Assembly: GCF_002116905.1 (NCBI RefSeq)
Contig: NZ_CP015118.1
Location: forward strand, 2,480,001 to 2,544,000
Direction: 5' to 3'
DNA: 64,000 nucleotides
From: Piscinibacter gummiphilus
GTDB taxonomy: Bacteria > Pseudomonadota > Gammaproteobacteria > Burkholderiales > Burkholderiaceae_C
Shown: positions 51,693 to 60,548 of the stretch, one piece after another
How the letters are laid out: each line of letters starts with the position of its first letter
Position numbering within the stretch: position 1 is the first letter of the stretch
Program-made: the position numbers and the translations under genes
The notes under the pieces: generated by a model
Database searches by the model: none
Told to the model about the DNA's origin: nothing
What the model saw: the letters and a program-made list of their open reading frames with translations, nothing else

Positions 51693-52159
51693 AGCGGCTC
51701 TGGATGGCGCTCGTGCTGGTGTTCGCCTGCAGCCTTGCCGCCGCGAACGAGGCGAAACCCCTGGCCGAGGACCCGGTGGTGGAGCAGCGGCTGATCCGCA
51801 TCTCCGAGGACATCCGCTGCCTCGTGTGCCAGAACGAATCGCTCGCCGGCTCGCGCGCCGACCTCGCGAACGACCTGCGCCGCGAGATCCGCAAGCTGAT
51901 CCGCGAAGGCAAGACCGACGCCGAGATCACCGACTTCCTCGTGAGCCGCTACGGCGACTTCGTGCTGTACCGCCCGCCGGTCAAGCCGCTGACCTGGGTG
52001 CTGTGGTTCGGCCCGTTCCTGCTGCTGCTGGGCGGGGTCGTGTTCCTGATCCGGTTCCTGCGGCAGCGCCAGCAGGCCCACGCCGCGGTGGCCGAGACAC
52101 CGCTCTCCGACGAAGAACGCCGCCGGGCGAAAGCCTTGCTCGATGCCACGGAAAACTGA
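51689..52159 (+). CDS. ccmH: Cytochrome c maturation protein CcmH
   Basis: A 156-aa protein with a signal peptide (cleavage near A-A-A-N), the redox motif I-R-C-L-V-C-Q-N-E-S, and a membrane helix at about residues 105-125 before a cytoplasmic tail. It is the short CcmH type (CcmL), with the TPR part encoded separately as ccmI. It hands apocytochrome thiols to the lyase. Confidence 0.95.
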   Translation: MKRLWMALVLVFACSLAAANEAKPLAEDPVVEQRLIRISEDIRCLVCQNESLAGSRADLANDLRREIRKLIREGKTDAEITDFLVSRYGDFVLYRPPVKPLTWVLWFGPFLLLLGGVVFLIRFLRQRQQAHAAVAETPLSDEERRRAKALLDATEN

Positions 52160-52162
52160 CCG

Positions 52163-53425
52163 ATGACCGCCTTCCTGTCACTCGCCGCCGTCCTGACCCT
52201 GCTCGTCGTGGTCCGCCTGCTGTGGCCGCTGTGGCGCGGCACGCGGCGCGACACGCTGACCGTCGCGCAGCTCAACTCGAAGGTCTACCGCGATCAGCTG
52301 CAGGAACTCGAGCGTGACCTGGCGCGCGGCCAGCTGACCGAGGCCACCTACGGCGAAGCCCGCGACGAACTGCAGCGCCGGCTGCTGCAGGACGTGACGC
52401 CTGGCGCCGACAAGCCCGCAGCCGCCGCGCCCGCGGGCCGCTGGACCGCGGTGCTGCTGGCCGTGCTGGTGCCGCTGGGCGCCGCCGGTCTCTACACCCG
52501 GGTGGGCAATGCCGCCGCCATCGACGCGGCCACCCGTCCCGCCGCCCCCGAGAACGTGCTGGCCGCCGTGGCCAACCTCGCCGAGGCGCTGCGCAAGAAC
52601 CCCGACAACCCGCAGGGCTGGCTGCTGCTGGCCCGGTCGTACCGCAAGATGGAGCGGTTCCCCGAGTCGGTCGCCGCGTACGAGCACGCGAAGGCGCTGG
52701 TCGACCAGGACCCGGACCTGCTGGTGGAGCAGGCCGACACCATCGCCGCGGCCACGGGCGACAACATCGAGGGCCGCCCGATGGAACTCGTGCACAAGGC
52801 CCTGGCGCTCGATCCGAAACACCCGATGAGCCTGATGCTGATGGGCATGTCGGCGTACCGCAAGGGCGACTTCGCGGGCGCCATCGGGCAGTGGCAGGTG
52901 CTGATGACCGTGCTGCCGCCGGATTCGCCCGAGGCGCAGCAGGTGCAGGCCAACATCGACCAGGCGCGCCAGGAGGGCGGGCTGCCCGCCCAGGCCTCGG
53001 CCGCACCCGCGCCCGCGGTGAAGCAGGCCCCCGCGGCCCAGGACACGCCCGCGCCGTCCGCGCCGGCGCAGGCGGCGGGCAACGGCCGCGTGATGGGCGA
53101 GGTGACGCTGTCGCCCGCGCTCGCGGCCCAGCTGCGTCCCGACGACGTGCTGTTCGTGATCGCGCGCCCCGACGACGGCTCGCGCGCGCCGCTGGCCGTG
53201 CTGCGCAAGCGCGCCGGCGACCTGCCGCTGCAGTTCACGCTCGACGACACGCTCGCGATGATGCCGGACCGCACCATCTCCAAGGCCAAGGGCGTGATCC
53301 TCGTCGCCCGCATCTCGAAGTCCGGCCAGCCCATCCCGCAGCCGGGTGACCTGACCAGCGAGGCGTCCACCCCGGTGCCCCCGGGCACCACCGGCATCCG
53401 GCTGGTCATCGACCGTCAGTTGTGA
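52163..53425 (+). CDS. ccmI: Cytochrome c-type biogenesis protein CcmI
   Basis: A 420-aa apocytochrome chaperone. Two membrane helices (residues about 3-22 and 95-112) flank a cytoplasmic loop with Y-R-D-Q-L-Q-E-L-E-R-D. A TPR domain follows (G-W-L-L-L-A-R-S-Y-R-K-M, then P-E-S-V-A-A-Y-E-H-A). After an Ala/Pro-rich linker (about 275-310) comes a C-terminal beta-rich domain (G-E-V-T-L-S-P-A-L-A). It binds apocytochrome C-termini. It is the last gene of the operon, and a 210-nt gap separates it from a di-haem cytochrome gene. Confidence 0.93.
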   Translation: MTAFLSLAAVLTLLVVVRLLWPLWRGTRRDTLTVAQLNSKVYRDQLQELERDLARGQLTEATYGEARDELQRRLLQDVTPGADKPAAAAPAGRWTAVLLAVLVPLGAAGLYTRVGNAAAIDAATRPAAPENVLAAVANLAEALRKNPDNPQGWLLLARSYRKMERFPESVAAYEHAKALVDQDPDLLVEQADTIAAATGDNIEGRPMELVHKALALDPKHPMSLMLMGMSAYRKGDFAGAIGQWQVLMTVLPPDSPEAQQVQANIDQARQEGGLPAQASAAPAPAVKQAPAAQDTPAPSAPAQAAGNGRVMGEVTLSPALAAQLRPDDVLFVIARPDDGSRAPLAVLRKRAGDLPLQFTLDDTLAMMPDRTISKAKGVILVARISKSGQPIPQPGDLTSEASTPVPPGTTGIRLVIDRQL

Positions 53426-53509
53426 TGTGGTTCACGAATCCCGTAGCACACGGGCGTGTCATTGGGTAGGTGGGGCCACTAGGGATAAGCGCCAATCCGG
53501 GGAAATGAA

Positions 53510-53536
53510 CGCTGGTGCAGCATTGACGCGCCAGCG
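53510..53536. promoter_or_regulatory. Hairpin in the leader of the propeller-cytochrome gene
   Basis: CGCTGGTGC (53510-53518) pairs with GCGCCAGCG (53528-53536) through one G-U pair, with a 9-nt loop. It lies about 100 nt upstream of the cytochrome start, in the 210-nt gap after ccmI, without a T-run. It may be part of a structured 5' leader. No known riboswitch was recognised. Confidence 0.3.
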
Positions 53537-53635
53537 ATTGCGGGGTTTGCCCTCGTGTCGAAGCCAGCAACGCATGGCGGTCGTCTTCGGACGATCACAC
53601 AAAACACACGTTGCTGGACAACGAGGAGACAAACC

Positions 53636-56600
53636 ATGAAGTTCCCCAGAGGAGCCGCCTTCCGGCGGCTCGTCGGCTCGGTCTCGTGCGCGGGATTGGG
53701 CCTGTGCGCCCTGGTCGCGCCGGCTCACGCCGCCACCATCTTCCAACAGAGTTTCGCGAGCGGCCTCGGCACGTTCACGTCCGCCGGCACGGTGGCCACG
53801 AGCAGTGCCGGCGCGAAGATGACGGCCGCGTTGCTGAGCACCGACGGCGCCATCACGTCGGCGGCCATCAGCACCGTCAACTACACCAACGTCACCGTGT
53901 CGTACGACCGCGTGACCGTGGGCCTCGAGTCCACCGAGGGCGGCATTGCCGAGTTCTCGGTGAACGGGGGCACCACCTACAGCCAGCTCGAGTCCACCCG
54001 TGACACGGCCAGCGCGCGCGTCACCTTCGCGCTGCCCAGCGGAGCGTGGGGCCAGGCCAACGTGCGGCTGCGCTTCCGCGTGAACGCCAACAGCGCCACC
54101 GAGTCCTACACCGTCAACAACCTGTCGGTCGACGGCACGGGCGGCGGCACCGACCCCGGCACCCCGGGCACCCCCGGCACGCCGCCCGCGATCGGCGAGT
54201 TCGTCACCTTCGAGAGCGGGCACGTGCGGCCCATGGCGCTCTCCAGCAACGGGCTGCGCCTGTTCGTCGTCAACACGCCGGACAACCGCGTCGAGGTCTA
54301 CAACACCGCGTCGGGCACGCCGGTGCTGACCGAGTCCATCCCGGTGGGCCTGGAGCCGGTGGCCGTCGCGCTCGCGAACGACAACCAGCTGTGGGTCGTC
54401 AACCACCTGTCCGACAGCGTCAGCGTCGTCGACGTCTCCACCACCCCGGCGCGTGTGGTCAACACGCTGCTGGTCGGCGACGAGCCGCGCGACATCGTGT
54501 TCGCAGGCACGGGCAACAAGTGGGCGTTCATCACGGCCGCGCACCGTGGCCAGAACGTCAAGTTCGACCCGCAGCTGACCACCGCGGGCGTGGGCCGTGC
54601 CGACGTGTGGGTGTACAACACCGCGTCGCAGGGCACCGCACTCGGCGGCACGCCGGTCACCGTGCTGAACATGTTCGGCGACACGCTGCGGGCGCTGGCG
54701 AAGAACGCCGCGGGCACGCGCGTCTATGCCGCCGTGTTCAACTCGGGCAACAAGACCACGGGCCTCACCGACGACATCGGCGAGGGCGGCATCACGAAAC
54801 CGCCGCCGACGACCGCCGCCGACGGCACCACGCAGCCCCAGACCGGCCTCATCGTCCAGAAGAACGCCGCGGGCAACTGGATGGACAGCGGCGATCCCCG
54901 GACCAACACCGCGCCGCGGAACTGGAACAGCCGGGTCAAGCTGAACCTGCCCGACTACGACGTGTTCACGATCGACACGAGCGGCAGCACCCCCACCGTC
55001 ACGTCCACACGCGTGACGGGGGTGGGCACCACGCTGTTCAACATCGCCGTGAACCCCTCGTCCGGCAAGCTGTACGTGAGCAACCAGGAAGCGCTGAACC
55101 TCACCCGGTTCGAAGGCCCCGGCACACGCTCCACCACCGTCCGTGGGCACTTCGTCGAAAGCCGCATCACGGTGATCGACGGCACCACCGCGTCGCCTCG
55201 CCACCTGAACAAGCACATCACGAGCTACGCGGCCGCGACCGGCACCTCCGCCGAGAAGGCTGCCTCGCTCGCCACGCCGCTCGAGATGGCCGTGTCGCCC
55301 GACGGTGCCACGCTGTACGTGGCCGCGATGGGCTCCAACAAGCTGGGCCGCTTCAGCACGTCGGCGCTCGAGGGCAACACCTTCACGCCTTCGGCCAGCA
55401 GTCACGTGACGCTCACCGGTGGCCTGCCCACCGGCGTGATCCTGGACCCGGCGCGCAACCTGGCGTTCGTGACCACCCGCGGCGACAACGGCGTGTCCGT
55501 CGTCAACACGTCGACGTTCACCGAGCAGGCCCACGTGAAGATGAACAACCCGGAACCGGCCTCCGTGGTCGCGGGCCGCAAGTTCCTCTTCGACGCGTCG
55601 CTCACCTCGAGCCGCGGCGACTCGTCGTGCTCGGGCTGCCACGTCTTCGGCGACCTCGACCAGCTGGCGTGGGACCTCGGCAACCCCGACGAACGCCGCG
55701 TGCAGAACCCGGGCGCCTACAACGTGAACATCCCGCGCCTTGGCCGCAACACCAACCTGCACCCGATGAAGGGCCCGATGACCACGCAGAGCCTGCGCGG
55801 CCTGAAGGGCAACGGCCCGATGCACTGGCGCGGCGACCGCACCGGGCAGAGCCGCAGTTCCGGCGAGACCCTCGAACAGCAGGCGTTCCAGGACTTCAAC
55901 GTCGCCTTCACCGGCCTGCTGGGCAACGCCACGCAACTGTCGGACGCCGACATGGCCACGTTCACCAACTACGCGCTGCAGCTGACCTACCCGCCGAGCC
56001 CGATCCTGGCCCTCGACCTGTCGCTCACCACGGCGCAGGCCCAGGGGCAGAACATCTACAACACCATCACGTCCGACACGCTGACCACCTGCAACGGGTG
56101 CCACGTGGTCAACGCCGTGCAGAACCGCTTCGGCACCGACGGCACGCTCGCCATCGAAGGCGGCGGCGTGGACGAGGACATGAAGATCCCGCACCTGCGG
56201 AACATGTACCAGAAGGTGGGCATGTTCGCCGACAACACGCAGATCCCCGGCGCGCCGAACTTCGGCGACCAGATCCGCGGGTTCGGCTTCGACAATGCGG
56301 GGGCTTCCGGCACGGTGGCCGACTTCCTGAGCGCCCCGGTGTTCACGCTGAACGCCACCCAGCGCGGCCAGGTCGAGCAGTTCGTGCTGGCGATGAACTC
56401 CGAGATGAACCCGATCGTGGGCCAGCAGGTCACCGTGACGCCGGCGAACGCCTCCCAGGCCGACGTCAGCGCGCGGCTGAACCTGATCGTGTCCCGCGGC
56501 AAGGTCACGAGCCCGCGCGTCGAGTGCGAGGTGGTGGTCAAGGGGGTCATCGCCGGCGTGCCGAAGGGCTGGGTGCACAACCGCAGCACCGACCGCTTCG

Positions 56601-56758
56601 TGCCGAACAAGTCGTCGGAAGGCGTGTCCACGCTGTCGGAACTGCTGGCCGCCGCGGCCGGCGACAACGCCGCGCTGACCTTCACCTGCGCGCCGCCGGG
56701 CAACGGCACGCGCTTCGGCGTGGCCCGCTCGGGCACCTCCAAGCGGGACCGCGACTGA
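53636..56758 (+). CDS. Secreted beta-propeller di-haem cytochrome c, 1040 aa
   Basis: A large exported protein with a signal peptide (residues about 1-32, A-H-A-A). An N-terminal beta-sandwich (33-165) is followed by a G-T-P-G-T-P linker. A YncE-like beta-propeller comes next (about 180-640), with repeated L-F-V-V-N-T-P-D-N-R-V and L-W-V-V-N-H-L-S-D-S-V-type blades. The C-terminal region is MauG/cytochrome c peroxidase-like. It carries two haem motifs, C-S-G-C-H (Cys665-His669) and C-N-G-C-H (Cys819-His823), and K-I-P-H-L-R-N-M-Y. It probably oxidises a substrate or moves electrons outside the cytoplasm. It has a good ribosome site (GAGGAG) and is a likely client of the adjacent ccm operon. 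A terminator follows. Confidence 0.85.
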   Translation: MKFPRGAAFRRLVGSVSCAGLGLCALVAPAHAATIFQQSFASGLGTFTSAGTVATSSAGAKMTAALLSTDGAITSAAISTVNYTNVTVSYDRVTVGLESTEGGIAEFSVNGGTTYSQLESTRDTASARVTFALPSGAWGQANVRLRFRVNANSATESYTVNNLSVDGTGGGTDPGTPGTPGTPPAIGEFVTFESGHVRPMALSSNGLRLFVVNTPDNRVEVYNTASGTPVLTESIPVGLEPVAVALANDNQLWVVNHLSDSVSVVDVSTTPARVVNTLLVGDEPRDIVFAGTGNKWAFITAAHRGQNVKFDPQLTTAGVGRADVWVYNTASQGTALGGTPVTVLNMFGDTLRALAKNAAGTRVYAAVFNSGNKTTGLTDDIGEGGITKPPPTTAADGTTQPQTGLIVQKNAAGNWMDSGDPRTNTAPRNWNSRVKLNLPDYDVFTIDTSGSTPTVTSTRVTGVGTTLFNIAVNPSSGKLYVSNQEALNLTRFEGPGTRSTTVRGHFVESRITVIDGTTASPRHLNKHITSYAAATGTSAEKAASLATPLEMAVSPDGATLYVAAMGSNKLGRFSTSALEGNTFTPSASSHVTLTGGLPTGVILDPARNLAFVTTRGDNGVSVVNTSTFTEQAHVKMNNPEPASVVAGRKFLFDASLTSSRGDSSCSGCHVFGDLDQLAWDLGNPDERRVQNPGAYNVNIPRLGRNTNLHPMKGPMTTQSLRGLKGNGPMHWRGDRTGQSRSSGETLEQQAFQDFNVAFTGLLGNATQLSDADMATFTNYALQLTYPPSPILALDLSLTTAQAQGQNIYNTITSDTLTTCNGCHVVNAVQNRFGTDGTLAIEGGGVDEDMKIPHLRNMYQKVGMFADNTQIPGAPNFGDQIRGFGFDNAGASGTVADFLSAPVFTLNATQRGQVEQFVLAMNSEMNPIVGQQVTVTPANASQADVSARLNLIVSRGKVTSPRVECEVVVKGVIAGVPKGWVHNRSTDRFVPNKSSEGVSTLSELLAAAAGDNAALTFTCAPPGNGTRFGVARSGTSKRDRD

Positions 56759-56777
56759 CGTCGTGACGCGCTGAACG

Positions 56778-56807
56778 AAAACGCCCCGGCTTCCACCGGG
56801 GCGTTTT
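56778..56807. terminator. Bidirectional rho-independent terminator
   Basis: A 12-bp perfect stem (56778-56789 with 56796-56807) has a 6-nt loop. The AAAA and TTTT ends serve both strands. It lies between the convergent cytochrome gene (stop at 56758) and the DUF853 gene (stop at 56820). Confidence 0.92.
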
Positions 56808-56819
56808 CCTTTGGAGGAC

Positions 56820-58364
56820 TCAGCGCTTGCGCTTCGTCGTGCCTCCACCGAACAGGCTGCCCAGCACGCCGCGCACGATCTCGCGGCCCACGCTGGTGCC
56901 CATCGTGCGGATGGCCGACTTGGCCATGGTCTGCGCCAGGCCATCGTGTTTCGCGCCGCGCGGGCCGGTGTGGCCGAACAGCAGGTCGTTGAGGCCGCCC
57001 ATCAGGCCGCCGCCGTCCGCCTCGGCCGGCGCCGGCTTGCTGCCGATGCTCCCCTGCTTGACGGCCTGGTCGGCCGCCTCACCGCCTTCGTCCGCGCGGC
57101 CCTTGAGCTTCTCGTAGGCCGACTCGCGGTCCACCGACTTCTCGTAGACCCCGGCCACCAGCGACCGTGCCAGCAGCGCCTTGCGCTGCTCGGGCGTGAT
57201 GGGGCCGATCTGGCTGCCCGGCGGCAGCACGAACACCCGTTCGGTGATGCTCGGGCGGCCCTTCTCGTCGAGGAAGCTGACCAGGGCCTCGCCCACGGCC
57301 AGCTCGGTGATGGCCGCCTCGATGTCGAGGCCGGGTTTGGCGCGCATGGTGCTGGCGGCCGACTTCACGGCCTTCTGGTCGCGCGGGGTGAAGGCGCGCA
57401 GCGCGTGCTGCACTCGGTTGCCGAGCTGGGCCAGCACGGTGTCGGGGATGTCGAGCGGGTTCTGCGTCACGAAGTAGACGCCCACGCCCTTGCTGCGCAC
57501 GAGGCGCACGACGAGTTCGATGCGTTCGACGAGCGCGGCCGGCGCGTCCTTGAACAGCAGGTGGGCCTCGTCGAAGAAGAACACGAGCTTCGGCTGGTCG
57601 AGGTCGCCCACCTCGGGCAGCTGCTCGAACAGCTCGGACAGCATCCAGAGCAGGAAGGTGGCGTACAGGCGTGGCGCGTTCATCAGCTTGTCGGCGGCGA
57701 GCACGTTGACCACGCCTTTGCCATCCACCGTCTGCATGAAGTCGGCGATGTTGAGCATGGGCTCGCCGAAGAACTTGTCGCCCCCCTGTTCCTCGATCTG
57801 GAGCAGGCCGCGCTGGATGGCGCCCACGCTCGCGGCGCTGACGTTGCCGTACTCGGTGGTGAAGGCGCTGGCGTTTTCGCCCACGTGCTGCAGCATCGCG
57901 CGCAGGTCCTTCAGGTCGAGCAGCAGCAGGCCGTTGTCGTCGGCGATCTTGAACACGAGGTTCAGCACGCCGGCCTGGGTCTCGTTCAGGGCCAGCATGC
58001 GGGCGAGCAGCAGCGGGCCCATGTCGCTGACGGTGGCGCGCACCGGGTGGCCCTGCTCGCCGAACACGTCCCACAGCGTGGTGGGGCAGGCGAGGGGCGC
58101 GGGGGCGTCGATGCCGCGTTCCTTCAGCACGGCGGCGAGCTTGTCGCTCACCTTGCCCGTCTGGCTGATGCCGGTCAGGTCGCCCTTGATGTCGGCCATG
58201 AAGACCGGCACGCCGATGCCGCTCAGCTGCTCGGCGAGTGTCTGCAGGGTGATGGTCTTGCCCGTGCCGGTGGCCCCGGTGATCAGCCCGTGGCGGTTGG
58301 CCAGCGGGGGCAGCAGGTGGCACTCGGTGGTGCCGTGTTTCGCGATCAGGAGGGGGTCGGCCAT
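56820..58364 (-). CDS. HerA-like ATPase, DUF853 family (YjgR-like)
   Basis: A 514-aa HerA/FtsK-superfamily ATPase. Walker A is G-A-T-G-T-G-K-T-I near residue 30 and Walker B is L-V-F-F-F-D-E-A-H-L-L-F. A further motif, Y-F-V-T-Q-N-P-L-D-I-P, follows. The C-terminus (residues 440-514) is basic and Gly-rich. The role of DUF853 proteins is unknown; HerA relatives move DNA or partner nucleases. The start M-A-D-P-L-L-I (58364) has GGAG upstream. A longer in-frame reading upstream is rejected. It is divergent from yebC. Confidence 0.9.
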   Translation of the reverse strand: MADPLLIAKHGTTECHLLPPLANRHGLITGATGTGKTITLQTLAEQLSGIGVPVFMADIKGDLTGISQTGKVSDKLAAVLKERGIDAPAPLACPTTLWDVFGEQGHPVRATVSDMGPLLLARMLALNETQAGVLNLVFKIADDNGLLLLDLKDLRAMLQHVGENASAFTTEYGNVSAASVGAIQRGLLQIEEQGGDKFFGEPMLNIADFMQTVDGKGVVNVLAADKLMNAPRLYATFLLWMLSELFEQLPEVGDLDQPKLVFFFDEAHLLFKDAPAALVERIELVVRLVRSKGVGVYFVTQNPLDIPDTVLAQLGNRVQHALRAFTPRDQKAVKSAASTMRAKPGLDIEAAITELAVGEALVSFLDEKGRPSITERVFVLPPGSQIGPITPEQRKALLARSLVAGVYEKSVDRESAYEKLKGRADEGGEAADQAVKQGSIGSKPAPAEADGGGLMGGLNDLLFGHTGPRGAKHDGLAQTMAKSAIRTMGTSVGREIVRGVLGSLFGGGTTKRKR

Positions 58365-58498
58365 GGGGTGCTCCGGAGAAGTGGGGCGGCGGCAAGTAAA
58401 ATCGCAGTCTATTCGCAAGACCCCCCTTTTTTTCCAGAACACCTGAGCGGCCGCCGGCGGGAGATCCCCGCCGCCCGGCCGCCGCACGAGGAGCCTTC

Positions 58499-59221
58499 AT
58501 GGCCGGACATTCCAAATGGGCCAACATCCAGCACCGCAAGGGGCGGCAGGATGAAAAACGCGGCAAGCTGTGGACGCGCGTGATCCGCGAGATCATCGTG
58601 GCGGCCCGCCATGGCGGTGGCGACCCCAAGGAGAACCCGCGCCTGCGCCTGGCGATCGAAAAGGCCAAGGCGGTGAACCTGCCGCTCGAAACGGTCAAGA
58701 AGAACATCGACAAGGCCACCGGCAACCTGGAGGGCTCGTCCTACGAGGAAGTGCGCTACGAGGGCTACGGCATCGGCGGCGCGGCCATCATCATCGACTG
58801 CATGACGGACAATCGGGTCCGCACGGTCGCCGAGGTGCGCCACGTGTTCAGCAAGTACGGCGGCAACATGGGCACCGAAGGGTCGGTGGCGTTCCAGTTC
58901 AAGCACGTGGGCCAGCTGGTGTTCGCCCCGGGCACGGATGAAGACAAGGTCATGGAAGTGGCGCTGGAAGCCGGTGCCGACGACGTCGTCACCGACGACG
59001 ACGGCGCCATCGAGGTGCTGACGCCGCCGGCCGGGTTCGAGGCGGTGAAGGCGGCACTCGAGGCCGCCGGCCTGGTGCCCGGCGTGGCCGAAGTGACCAT
59101 GCGTGCCGAGAACACCATCACGCTCGAAGGCGACGACGCCGCCCGCATGCAGAAGCTGCTCGACATGATCGAGGACCTCGACGACACGCAGGACGTGTTC
59201 CACAACGCCGTGCTCCCCTGA
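58499..59221 (+). CDS. yebC: YebC/TACO1 family protein
   Basis: A 240-aa protein with the family start M-A-G-H-S-K-W-A-N-I-Q-H-R-K. It also shows N-P-R-L-R-L-A-I-E-K-A-K and D-C-M-T-D-N-R-V-R-T. YebC proteins are described as translation factors relieving proline stalls, or as transcriptional regulators. It heads the yebC-purD-hemF-nadD-rsfS-rlmH-maf-rng run. Confidence 0.95.
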   Translation: MAGHSKWANIQHRKGRQDEKRGKLWTRVIREIIVAARHGGGDPKENPRLRLAIEKAKAVNLPLETVKKNIDKATGNLEGSSYEEVRYEGYGIGGAAIIIDCMTDNRVRTVAEVRHVFSKYGGNMGTEGSVAFQFKHVGQLVFAPGTDEDKVMEVALEAGADDVVTDDDGAIEVLTPPAGFEAVKAALEAAGLVPGVAEVTMRAENTITLEGDDAARMQKLLDMIEDLDDTQDVFHNAVLP

Positions 59222-59250
59222 GCCCGGCCGCTCCACCAACTGGTAACCCC

Positions 59251-60540
59251 ATGAAAATTCTCGTGATCGGCTCGGGAGGCCGCGAACATGCGCTGGCCTG
59301 GAAGCTCGCGCAGTCCCCGCGCGTGCAGGCGGTCCACGTCGCCCCCGGCAACGGCGGCACGGCGCTCGACCCCAACCTCAAGAACATCGCCATCACCGAC
59401 GTGAAGGCCCTGGCCGACTACGCCGAAGCCGAGAAGATCGGCCTGACGGTGGTGGGCCCCGAGGCGCCGCTGGCGGCCGGGGTGGTGGACGAGTTCCGCG
59501 CCCGCGGCCTGCGCATCTTCGGCCCGACACGTGCCGCCGCGCAGCTCGAGAGCTCGAAGGCGTTCGCGAAGGACTTCATGAAGCGCCACGCGATCCCCAC
59601 CGCGGCCTACGACACGTTCACCGACGCCACGGCCGCGCACGCGTACGTGGACCGCATCGGCGCCCCCATCGTCATCAAGGCCGATGGCCTGGCGGCGGGC
59701 AAGGGCGTGGTGGTCGCGATGACGCTGGCCGAGGCCCACGAGGCGGTCGACTGGATGCTCTCGGGCGACGACAACAAGCTCGGCGTGCAGCACAACGCGG
59801 GCGGCGCCCGGGTCGTGATCGAGGAGTTCCTGCGCGGCGAGGAAGCGAGCTTCATCGTGCTGTGCGACGGCAAGAACGTGCTGCCGCTCGCCACCAGCCA
59901 GGACCACAAGCGCCTGCTCGACGGCGACGAAGGCCCGAACACCGGCGGCATGGGCGCGTACTCGCCCGCCCCGGTGGTCACGCCCAACGTGCACGCCCGC
60001 GCGATGCAGGACATCATCCTGCCCACCATCGCCGGCATGGCCCGCGACGGCATCCCGTTCACCGGTTTCCTGTACGCCGGCCTGATGATCGACGACGAGG
60101 GCGTGCCCAAGACGCTCGAGTTCAACACCCGCATGGGCGACCCCGAGACGCAGCCGATCATGATGCGCCTCAAGAGCGACCTGGTGGACGTGTTCATGCA
60201 CGCCACCGAGGGCACGCTCGACCAGGTCGAACTGCAGTGGGACCGCCGCGTCGCTCTCGGCGTCGTGATGGCCGCCCACGGCTACCCGCTCACGCCCCGC
60301 AAGGGCGACGCCATCACCGGCCTGCCGCCCGAGGCGCCGGACGCGATGGTGTTCCACGCGGGCACCACGCCGTCGGGCAAGGACACCGTGTCCTCCGGCG
60401 GCCGCGTGCTGTGCGTGACGGCGCTGGGCGACTCGGTCAAGATGGCCCAGCAGCGCGCCTACGAGGTGCTCAACGGCATCCGCTTCGACGGCGCGCAGTA
60501 CCGCCGCGACATCGGCCACCGCGCCATCAAGCCGCGCTGA
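59251..60540 (+). CDS. purD: Phosphoribosylamine-glycine ligase
   Basis: A 429-aa ATP-grasp enzyme making glycinamide ribonucleotide in purine synthesis. It starts M-K-I-L-V-I-G-S-G-G-R-E-H-A-L-A-W-K. It also has V-G-P-E-A-P-L, I-K-A-D-G-L-A-A-G-K-G-V and the metal-binding E-F-N-T-R-M-G-D-P-E. It lies 29 nt after yebC and 8 nt before hemF. Confidence 0.97.
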   Translation: MKILVIGSGGREHALAWKLAQSPRVQAVHVAPGNGGTALDPNLKNIAITDVKALADYAEAEKIGLTVVGPEAPLAAGVVDEFRARGLRIFGPTRAAAQLESSKAFAKDFMKRHAIPTAAYDTFTDATAAHAYVDRIGAPIVIKADGLAAGKGVVVAMTLAEAHEAVDWMLSGDDNKLGVQHNAGGARVVIEEFLRGEEASFIVLCDGKNVLPLATSQDHKRLLDGDEGPNTGGMGAYSPAPVVTPNVHARAMQDIILPTIAGMARDGIPFTGFLYAGLMIDDEGVPKTLEFNTRMGDPETQPIMMRLKSDLVDVFMHATEGTLDQVELQWDRRVALGVVMAAHGYPLTPRKGDAITGLPPEAPDAMVFHAGTTPSGKDTVSSGGRVLCVTALGDSVKMAQQRAYEVLNGIRFDGAQYRRDIGHRAIKPR

Positions 60541-60548
60541 TCCAACGC

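Noticed and set aside
53459..56944. A 1161-codon open frame antisense to the propeller-cytochrome
   Set aside because: It is a by-product of high GC at third positions. Its reading is dominated by Arg, Gly, Ala, Val and His with no domain, while the plus strand has a signal peptide, haem motifs and a ribosome site.
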